Shown: piece by piece, positions 30,449 to 36,450 of the stretch
Layout of the letters: each line of letters opens with the position of its first letter
How positions within the stretch are numbered: position 1 is the stretch's first letter
Origin: Actinomycetota bacterium
GTDB taxonomy: Bacteria; Actinomycetota; Thermoleophilia; Solirubrobacterales; JACPNS01
Length of the DNA: 36,450 nucleotides
Direction: 5' to 3'
Assembly: GCA_016213645.1 (NCBI GenBank)
Contig: JACQZY010000004.1
Location: 1-36,450, forward strand
Translations under genes and position numbers: made by a program
The notes under the pieces: model-generated
What the model was told of the DNA's origin: nothing
The model's database searches: none
What the model saw: only the letters and a program-made list of their open reading frames with translations

Positions 30449-30988
30449 TTAGCCAGCCGGCGCCGGTGAGGGCGGAGTTGACGACGGGGCCTGCGACAAC
30501 GGGGGCCCTCCTGGCTCGCCGGGCTTGATCTCCTCTTCGATATTCCATTGCTGCGAGAAGCCCCACATCGAGACCACGATCAGCAGCATTTGCAGCGGAA
30601 TCAGTCCCAGTGTGATCAAACCAAGTACAGACTCCGGCAGTGCCGAATCCGCGTAACCGGTCTTGTCGCGGGCGAACCACGCTGGACCGGCGACAAGTGC
30701 GAATACGGCGAGAATTGTGGCCATAGCGGCGATCACAGGTAGGACGCCACGATTCCATCTCACCACGTAGCCAATGAAAATGCAGACCGCGAGCATGAAG
30801 CCGATGTGAAGGCCTTTCGCGCCGACCAACGTGCTCCAACCGCCCACGGCGACAGTCAGCAACGCGATGTTGGTGATGAGCAGCAGCGCGAGCGTGGCCA
30901 ACCGCGCGGTCTGCGACTCCGGCAGATCACGGTTCGGGTGTCGCACCGGCGGTTTTTGCTCGGCTAGTTTGACGTCCTCCCAGACCAT
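30449..30988 (-). CDS. four-TM membrane protein of unknown function
   Basis: 179 residues starting MVWEDVKLAEQKPPVRHPN. Four hydrophobic segments are clear: LATLALLLITNIALLTVAV, HIGFMLAVCIFIGYVV, VIAAMATILAVFALVAGPAW and GLITLGLIPLQMLLIVVSMW. A charged N-terminus precedes them, and a Pro/Ser/Gly-rich tail (EEEIKPGEPGGPPLSQAP onwards) follows. No family is recognised. TAGACT lies 7 nt before the ATG at 30988, within a 12-bp palindrome GAGTCTAGACTC (30995-31006). It sits between two tRNA-Leu genes, in the same direction as the CAA one, and ends 24 nt upstream of it, so its transcript may run into that tRNA and acyP. Confidence 0.65.
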   Translation of the reverse strand: MVWEDVKLAEQKPPVRHPNRDLPESQTARLATLALLLITNIALLTVAVGGWSTLVGAKGLHIGFMLAVCIFIGYVVRWNRGVLPVIAAMATILAVFALVAGPAWFARDKTGYADSALPESVLGLITLGLIPLQMLLIVVSMWGFSQQWNIEEEIKPGEPGGPPLSQAPSSTPPSPAPAG

Positions 30989-30994
30989 CACGCT

Positions 30995-31006
30995 GAGTCT
31001 AGACTC
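30995..31006. promoter_or_regulatory. palindromic -10 region between the membrane protein gene and tRNA-Leu(UAG)
   Basis: GAGTCTAGACTC contains TAGACT on both strands. On the minus strand it is correctly placed for the membrane protein; on the plus strand it is 32 nt before the tRNA. Whether one site serves both directions is not certain. Confidence 0.35.
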
Positions 31007-31037
31007 TCGTGCGGGCGGCGACGAGTTCGCTGCAAGC

Positions 31038-31121
31038 GCGGATGTGGCGGAATTGGTAGACGCGCTGGCCTTAGGAGCCAGTGGGCGAAAGCTCGTGGGG
31101 GTTCAAGTCCCTCCATCCGCA
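31038..31121 (+). tRNA. tRNA-Leu (anticodon UAG)
   Basis: Acceptor GCGGATG/CATCCGC, D arm GCG...CGC, anticodon stem CTGGC/GCCAG with loop CTTAGGA (anticodon TAG in DNA), a class II variable arm GGGCGAAAGCTCG, and T stem GGGGG/CCCTC with loop TTCAAGT and one G-T pair. The discriminator base is A. CCA is not encoded. Confidence 0.95.
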
Positions 31122-31248
31122 TAGATTTCGCCCGGCGCCGGCTCGAGTAGATATGGCCGCGCACCGGCACTTCGGCGAAAAAAACAAATACGCTGGTGCA
31201 AGAAGTTTCGTCTCCAGTGATCGCGCGGACAAAAGGGGGAGTTCGCTG

Positions 31249-32577
31249 ATGAGGCAGGAGTCCGAGAAATCGGTCGACGGCACGACGCGTCCTGTTAACG
31301 CGCTTCGTCGCAAACCAACGAAATTGAGGCGGCCGCGTCATGCTCGATCCGGCCCCGCCGATGGCGTGGTCGAACGGCTCGTGAACACAAGTGGCACTGA
31401 AATGCTCCGCGTGGCGCGACGGCACAGTGTTTCGGCGGCCGACGCCGAGGACGCCTTTCAGCGTGCGCTGGAAAAGCTTCTTACGCGTGCCCCGCACGCC
31501 GACGAAGATCGACTGCGCGCATGGCTGCTGACCGTCGTGCGCAACGAAGCGCTGACGATCGTTCGCACTTACAAACGCAGCAGTCACGAACCCTTCGACG
31601 AAGCATTGGCGGGCCAGGTGGCACCCGATGCCGATCTCGCCGACGGAGCAGTCGCCGTTGAACGTCTCGCGCACGGAAGCGAAGCGCTCAAACGCATCAC
31701 CGCGGATCAAATGCGCTGCCTGCTGCTGCGCGCCGACGGTCTCAACTATTACGAGATCTGCGATCGAACCGGGTTTTCGTATCCGAAGGTCAACCGTTGC
31801 CTGACCGAAGGCCGCAAAGCGTTTCGCGGCCACGTCTCGATGATCGCCGACGGCGGAGAGTGTCGCCGGCTGGAGCCGGCGCTCTCACAAATCGCGGATG
31901 GTGTCGCGACCGCGGAACTTGTCGAGGACGCGCAGATTCATCTGCGTAACTGCCTTGCATGTCGTCAGACGCTGGTTGAGTTTCGCCTGGCGCCATCTGA
32001 TGTGGCCGCATTGTTTCCGGTTGGGCTTTCTTTGTCGCACGGCGGTTCGGCGCTTGCTCGGGTTGGTGAATTGGCCCAAAACATGATCTCGGCTTTTCAC
32101 GAGCGATTCGTGCAGTTCGCTCCGATGCAACAGGGGGCTGAAGCGGTGTTTGCGAAAAAAGCCGTTGCGACCGCCGCTGTCGCGGCGGCGCTCGCCGGTG
32201 GCGGCGTCGCGGTGGAGCGGGCCGGCCTGTTGCCCGGTGGCGGCGTGGACTCCGGGGACACCTCCTTGAATCAGCTTCCTGGATCGTCCGGTGCTGTGTC
32301 TGGCGGTAGCGAAGAGGCGCAGGTGGCGGTCGAGCCGGATGCCGACGTGCGCACGGCCCGGCACGCCAAGCCTCGTGCGGTGCAGCAATCCGACATTGTC
32401 GATGGAACACGGAATCGTGACGCTGCGGACTCCGCCGCACCAAACGACTTGGCAGACAGGTCGGGGGCCTCTGCCGGCGATCCGGATCAAGTCGTCGCTC
32501 CGCCTCCTGATGTTGATGGAGTCGATGCGCCGGAAATGGCACCTGGCGATGGATACGACGGCGGGCAGGCGCCCTGA
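31249..32577 (+). CDS. membrane-tethered sigma-70 (ECF-like) factor fused to a zf-HC2 anti-sigma-type domain
   Basis: 442 residues; the ATG at 31249 follows AGGGGGA at 8 nt. Region 2 spans about 45-110 (MLRVARRHSVSAADAEDAF, RLRAWLLTVVRNEALTIV). Region 4 is at about 148-195 (MRCLLLRADGLNYYEICDRT and YPKVNRCLTEGRKAF, a helix-turn-helix). A complete zinc-finger anti-sigma motif follows: C205, then H231-x3-C235-x2-C238 in HLRNCLACR. After a linker comes a likely membrane helix (304-323, KKAVATAAVAAALAGGGVAV) and a 120-residue Asp/Pro/Gly-rich tail that would face outward. Normally sigma and ZAS anti-sigma are separate proteins; here they form one chain, suggesting release by proteolysis or a conformational signal. 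Translationally coupled (TGATGA) to the secreted protein downstream. Confidence 0.78.
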   Translation: MRQESEKSVDGTTRPVNALRRKPTKLRRPRHARSGPADGVVERLVNTSGTEMLRVARRHSVSAADAEDAFQRALEKLLTRAPHADEDRLRAWLLTVVRNEALTIVRTYKRSSHEPFDEALAGQVAPDADLADGAVAVERLAHGSEALKRITADQMRCLLLRADGLNYYEICDRTGFSYPKVNRCLTEGRKAFRGHVSMIADGGECRRLEPALSQIADGVATAELVEDAQIHLRNCLACRQTLVEFRLAPSDVAALFPVGLSLSHGGSALARVGELAQNMISAFHERFVQFAPMQQGAEAVFAKKAVATAAVAAALAGGGVAVERAGLLPGGGVDSGDTSLNQLPGSSGAVSGGSEEAQVAVEPDADVRTARHAKPRAVQQSDIVDGTRNRDAADSAAPNDLADRSGASAGDPDQVVAPPPDVDGVDAPEMAPGDGYDGGQAP

Positions 32578-35519
32578 TGAAAGCGATGTCCGTTTGTTCA
32601 TTCCTGCCGTTACGGTTTTCCGGTAGTCGCCTGCGATTGTGGCCCGCGATCGTTTTGGTCGTTGTTGCTTGGGCGGTAGTTTTCTTTGCTTCATCGCCTG
32701 CCCGTGCCGCGACGTTCGAACTAGATCCGTGCGGTGCGCTCAGCGGCGTTGTTTGGGCGCCGGGAGACGGAGCAGCTTCGGATTGGCCGGTTACGGGAGA
32801 GTGCCCTTATCGACTGCGTTATCGCCCGGTCCACGGCATCAATTATCAGCGCACGACATGGTGGTCATTCCCGGCGATGTCGCGCGAGGAGTTGACGATC
32901 AAATCAGCGACGTTCGTGATCCACGGTACGGACGGCAGCGAATACGGGGTCAGCCAAGGTGTTCGCATCTGCGGTCCGAGCGGATGCAGCAGACTCTTCA
33001 GCGCGTCGCCCGGCACGGCAGCGGCGACTGCCTTTGACGTGTCGGCCGCGACTGGGGACTTCGGCGCAGACGCGACCAGCTTTCGACTCGAAGGCACATG
33101 CAACGATCCTTCGCACTGCCATGACCCTGGGCCAGGAATCGAGTTGACGGGAGTACGAGTTCGGTTCCAGGATGATGTGCCTCCGACCCTCCAGCTTGTT
33201 CCACCCGATCCGGATCGCTTGCTCAATCCGCCGACCAATCCGCCGCCCAGCGCCTTTAATTTCGGCGGCTGGAACAGCGGCGTGCGGAGTGTGTGGCTTG
33301 AGGCGGCCGATTCGGCGTCTGGCGTGTTTTACGTGGAAGGTGAGCTGAGCGGTCCGTTTGACGGAACACGCTTCGATTGCGGAGATCCGTTCGACACTTA
33401 CCCTTCGGCGGTGACGGTTTTTCTGGGTTTTTGCCTGGCCTGGGACTTCAACTACTTCACCGTCAACACCCGCGATCAGCAAATGGGTAAGAGCACGATG
33501 CGCCTTCGTCTCCACGACGCGGCCGGCAACGTGACCACGGTCGAGCGGCCGGTGTGGATCGACAATATTCCACCGTTGCAGCCGGTTGGCGTCCGAGTCA
33601 TGCCCGACGGATTCACGTCCTGGCGAAACGAATCGTTGATTGGCATGGAATGGACCAATCCGGGCGAAACCGTTGAGACGAGCACGCAGTCGGGAATCGT
33701 GCGTGCGGTGTACGACGTCTCTCCGACCGCCCCGGGTCAGACCGACCCGGGACCGGTGTCGGTCTCAGGCGCGGCAATCAGCGCGATACCCGCGATTCCG
33801 CTTCCGGGAGATGGGGAGTGGCGCGTCCAACTGTGGGTCCAGGACGGAGCTTCGTTTTCCAGCGGCAAGTTCGAAACGATCGTACGCGTGGACAGGGTTG
33901 TGCCGAATGCGCCGGTGCTTGAGCCGCTCGGAATCGTCTCGGGTGTCGGCGGCGACGCTCAATTCGGATGGTTGAGACCTGCAAACGTGGCGGACCTGCG
34001 TTCGGGCATTTGCGGTTACGCGTTGTCGGCCGACAGGTTCGAGCACGCCGACCCGGGAAGTTCAATCCGCGTTTACGGTGACGTCACGAAGGCATTTCTG
34101 CCGAATCTGCCAGACGGACGGTCGTATCTACATATGCGTGCGGTGAGCTGTTCCGGTGTGGCCGGGGCGAGCGTGGATTTGCCGGTTGACGTCGATCGCA
34201 CTCCGCCGAAGGCGTTTCTGCTCGGTTCGGCGCCAGATGCTTGGCTTGACGAAAACACTCCGCTATTGCTTGGCGCCGCTGATGACGGTTCCGGAGTGGC
34301 CGACATTTCGTTCAGCGTTGACGGCGGACCATGGAGGTCTGCGAATGGCGACGTGGCGAGTGTCTCACTTGGCGGCGGTGACCATGTCGTCGCGTACCGC
34401 GCGAGAGACGTTGCCGGAAACGAATCGGCGGTGATGAGGGCTGAAGTACGCGTCGACGCGGCTGGGCCGACGGGTTTCTTCGAACTGGTCGATCCTGGGC
34501 GTCCAACGCTGGTGGCGGCGACAGTCGCCGATCCGGAATCGGGCGTGGCCCGCGCGTGGTTTGAATACAGGGCCATCGGCGCCGACGGACCGGGAGCCTG
34601 GCATTCGTTCGGCGCTCAGGCGACCCCCGTGCCGGCCGAAGGGAAGTCCGTGAAGCTTGAAGCCGGATTCCCCGATGCCGCGCTGCCGATCGGCGTTTAC
34701 GGACTTCGGCTGATCGCTCTGGACAGACTCGGCCACGTACTTATCGCCGAAACGAGGATCGACGGATCGCCGGCGTCGTTGACGACGCCCCTTCGCGGCA
34801 CGCCTGGCTTGGCGGCCGGCTTTCCGGTGTCATCGCGCGCAAAAAGCGCGTGTACACCGCCTCGCCGGGCACGTCACACAAAACTTTGCCTCCGCCGAAC
34901 CGGAGACGTCTCGAATCTCGCGGCCCGCCGGTTCGCGTCGCTCGGATCTTCGTCGCGACTTGCGGGACGGCTGACCGACGCAGGCGGCGACCCTGTTTCG
35001 GGCGCGCAGATCGATCTGTCCTCCATTGCCGGCGACGGCCTGCGCCGACGGCTCGGTCAAGTTGAGACCGACGGCGATGGAGTGTTCGGTTTCCTGGTGC
35101 CACCCGGCCCGTCGCGCCGAATCGTGACTCGGTTCAGCGGCAGCGCCACGCTTTCCGCTCGGGAAGTGGTCGTTCGGTTGGCCACGATCGGCAAGGCCAC
35201 ACTGCACGCTCCGCGCTTCGCCAACGGCGGCTCTGCGACGGTCTTCACGGGACGTCTGCTGACCGGTGACGATTCGGTCGTCACACTCGGAAAATCCGTT
35301 GACCTCGAGTACAAGGCGGGTCGAGCGTGGTTTCCGCTGTGCAATGGTTCGGCGAGGGATGGCGGTCGATTCACGATCAGATGTACGTTGCCGAAAGTCA
35401 AGCTTGCCCTGCTGCTCAAACTTCGCGCCAAGGTTGCCGGTGCTCCGGGATGGCCGTTTGAGACCGGATACTCGGTTACGCGCGAACTTGTCATCCGGCC
35501 CGGCCGTCCGGGCCGATGA
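32577..35519 (+). CDS. large secreted Ig-like surface protein
   Basis: 980 residues. The ATG overlaps the preceding stop by one base; M4 is an alternative start. A Sec signal peptide (hydrophobic WPAIVLVVVAWAVVFFASS, cleavage after about A44 in PARA-A) precedes an N-terminal Cys-containing beta domain (45-200). Then come several Ig-like units marked by LHDAAGNVTT, SCSGVAG, ADDGSGVADISFSVDGG and RDVAGNESA, each introduced by an xDxxPP turn. A C-terminal carboxypeptidase-regulatory-like beta domain (about 797-870, SGAQIDLSSIAGDG...) and a final beta domain with two Cys follow. There is no sorting motif or C-terminal helix. Its tie to the tethered sigma factor suggests either a target or a sensed ligand. 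Confidence 0.75.
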   Translation: MKAMSVCSFLPLRFSGSRLRLWPAIVLVVVAWAVVFFASSPARAATFELDPCGALSGVVWAPGDGAASDWPVTGECPYRLRYRPVHGINYQRTTWWSFPAMSREELTIKSATFVIHGTDGSEYGVSQGVRICGPSGCSRLFSASPGTAAATAFDVSAATGDFGADATSFRLEGTCNDPSHCHDPGPGIELTGVRVRFQDDVPPTLQLVPPDPDRLLNPPTNPPPSAFNFGGWNSGVRSVWLEAADSASGVFYVEGELSGPFDGTRFDCGDPFDTYPSAVTVFLGFCLAWDFNYFTVNTRDQQMGKSTMRLRLHDAAGNVTTVERPVWIDNIPPLQPVGVRVMPDGFTSWRNESLIGMEWTNPGETVETSTQSGIVRAVYDVSPTAPGQTDPGPVSVSGAAISAIPAIPLPGDGEWRVQLWVQDGASFSSGKFETIVRVDRVVPNAPVLEPLGIVSGVGGDAQFGWLRPANVADLRSGICGYALSADRFEHADPGSSIRVYGDVTKAFLPNLPDGRSYLHMRAVSCSGVAGASVDLPVDVDRTPPKAFLLGSAPDAWLDENTPLLLGAADDGSGVADISFSVDGGPWRSANGDVASVSLGGGDHVVAYRARDVAGNESAVMRAEVRVDAAGPTGFFELVDPGRPTLVAATVADPESGVARAWFEYRAIGADGPGAWHSFGAQATPVPAEGKSVKLEAGFPDAALPIGVYGLRLIALDRLGHVLIAETRIDGSPASLTTPLRGTPGLAAGFPVSSRAKSACTPPRRARHTKLCLRRTGDVSNLAARRFASLGSSSRLAGRLTDAGGDPVSGAQIDLSSIAGDGLRRRLGQVETDGDGVFGFLVPPGPSRRIVTRFSGSATLSAREVVVRLATIGKATLHAPRFANGGSATVFTGRLLTGDDSVVTLGKSVDLEYKAGRAWFPLCNGSARDGGRFTIRCTLPKVKLALLLKLRAKVAGAPGWPFETGYSVTRELVIRPGRPGR

Positions 35520-36450
35520 GACGCCTCGTAAAGTCGAGTCGCGTCGTCGCCGTTTTAGCCGCGGTGGCGGCTGGGCTGACATGCACAACGGGTGACTCCG
35601 CACTTGCCGCCATTTCAACCACGACGCCGGCAGACTCGTTCGAATACGAGATTCGTTCTTGCGACGGGTCGGTGACGGGAGAGGGCCGAAGCTCGATCGG
35701 CTGGGAACGCTGGATGGGGGCAAGCGGTGAAACTCACGTAGAGGCCTGTCCGGATGAAGGAATCGGGTTCGATCTCACTTCGGATCTGAAGCTCGGCGAT
35801 AGCTTCGGTTGGGTGTTTTGGCCCTACGGTCAACTGAAGGTTTCCAGCACGACGATGCTGGTCACCAAAGGCGACTCGGACACCGGCATCATCTACTCGG
35901 TCTCCACTTGCGCGGGGTGCGCGTCTCAAGGAACGATCGATGTTCCAGGGACCGGTCAGCCCGGTGCGCCGCAGCGGTTCGACTTCACTCCGGCGACCGG
36001 ATTTGTGGTGACCGGCATCTGTATGCGTCCAGTGTGCGCCCGAACCGACGGTCTGCGTTTCAAAGACGTGAAAATGACGATGTACGACAACGATCCGCCG
36101 CTGCTCGAACTGCTCTCGCCGATGATTTGGCTGTCGCAGAATGGCGATGTGCTCGCTAGATCGCGCTTTGGTGACTGGAACAGGCCCGATCAGTTCGGAG
36201 TCGACGCGATCGCCGCTGACCGCGGTGTGGGCTTCGGAGGCGGCGAACTGCTTGTCGACGGGATCCGCGTGGCGGCGATGTCCGGCGCGTGCTGGTTGAT
36301 CCCGCAACGTATTCCGGGGCGGACCTCGCCATGTCCAACTTATTCGACGCGATTCGCCGACTCGCTCGAAAATGCCGGTATCCCCGACGGCTGGCACCTG
36401 CTCGCGTTTAAGCTGGAGGATGCGCTCGGAAATTCGAATGTCGTGGGCCA
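35516..36450 (+). CDS. second secreted Ig-like protein, 3' end beyond the window
   Basis: 311 codons are visible without a stop. The ATG at 35516 overlaps the previous stop in ATGA. A signal peptide (VVAVLAAVAAGLTCTTGDSALA, cleavage near residue 31) is followed by a Cys-rich beta domain. Its order (SSTTMLVTKGD, CAGCASQGTID, RFDFTPATG, CMRPVCA, then YDNDPPLLELLSP) parallels the N-terminal domain of the preceding 980-residue protein (SATFVIHGTDG, CGPSGCSRLF, AFDVSAATG, CNDPSHC, FQDDVPPTLQL). The two are therefore paralogues. An Ig-like unit begins near residue 200 and ends off the window (HLLAFKLEDALGNSN). Third gene of the sigma-factor operon. Confidence 0.78.
   Translation, partial: MRRLVKSSRVVAVLAAVAAGLTCTTGDSALAAISTTTPADSFEYEIRSCDGSVTGEGRSSIGWERWMGASGETHVEACPDEGIGFDLTSDLKLGDSFGWVFWPYGQLKVSSTTMLVTKGDSDTGIIYSVSTCAGCASQGTIDVPGTGQPGAPQRFDFTPATGFVVTGICMRPVCARTDGLRFKDVKMTMYDNDPPLLELLSPMIWLSQNGDVLARSRFGDWNRPDQFGVDAIAADRGVGFGGGELLVDGIRVAAMSGACWLIPQRIPGRTSPCPTYSTRFADSLENAGIPDGWHLLAFKLEDALGNSNVVG

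Noticed and set aside
31081-31248. Upstream extension of the sigma-factor frame into tRNA-Leu(UAG).
   Set aside because: It would overlap the tRNA; the ATG at 31249 has a good Shine-Dalgarno and no homology precedes it.

Overview
The window is a high-GC, densely packed chromosomal segment of an actinobacterium. The complete set of coenzyme F420 genes (including a fused FO synthase), actinobacterial-type ClpS, the zinc-finger sigma factors, and a TANNNT box placed 6-9 nt before many start codons (leaderless mRNAs) all fit Actinobacteria. The style of the secreted proteins (AYW-type signal region, Ig-like repeats) suggests the Thermoleophilia/Solirubrobacterales side, but that placement is an inference. 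No phage genes and no CRISPR array are visible; the only mobile DNA is a piece of an IS3-like element at the left edge.

Layout. 1-592: start of an IS3-family transposase gene next to the surviving C-terminal piece of a type ISP restriction-modification enzyme. 623-7996: a small helical protein, a coenzyme-B12-dependent ethylmalonyl-CoA-type mutase, a DUF4173 membrane protein, two membrane-anchored alpha/beta hydrolases, an MBL-fold hydrolase and ClpS. 8071-10996 (minus): three secreted proteins with TasA/SipW-type signal regions, probably a surface fibre or appendage, with a strong hairpin between the first and the second gene. 11230-13704 (minus): crotonyl-CoA carboxylase/reductase followed by a small protein and a third alpha/beta hydrolase. 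13822-19140: lipoprotein, YgfZ folate-binding protein, CDF metal exporter, two small proteins (one receiver-like), an aquaporin and a UspA-like protein.

19181-26162 is an F420 locus: fbiC on the plus strand, then, beyond a GAF-GGDEF diguanylate cyclase, the minus-strand operon npdG-cofD-cofC-cofE. 26214-30336 holds a FlK-like thioesterase, HMG-CoA lyase, an AMP-forming acyl-CoA synthetase and an acylphosphatase. With Ccr and the mutase, the window covers signature steps of the ethylmalonyl-CoA route for assimilating acetyl-CoA, or of ethylmalonyl-CoA supply. Two tRNA-Leu genes (CAA and UAG anticodons) flank a 4-TM protein.

The two regions most likely to hold undescribed biology are these. 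(1) 31249-36450 is a translationally coupled operon. It starts with a single-chain sigma factor fused to its own zf-HC2 anti-sigma-like domain, a membrane helix and an external tail, followed by two paralogous secreted proteins. (2) The 540-bp gap 27530-28071 carries a perfect 16-bp palindrome matching the Gram-positive LexA box and then a chain of RNA hairpins. Two of these hairpins have identical loops and compensatory stem changes, which suggests an unrecognised structured RNA.
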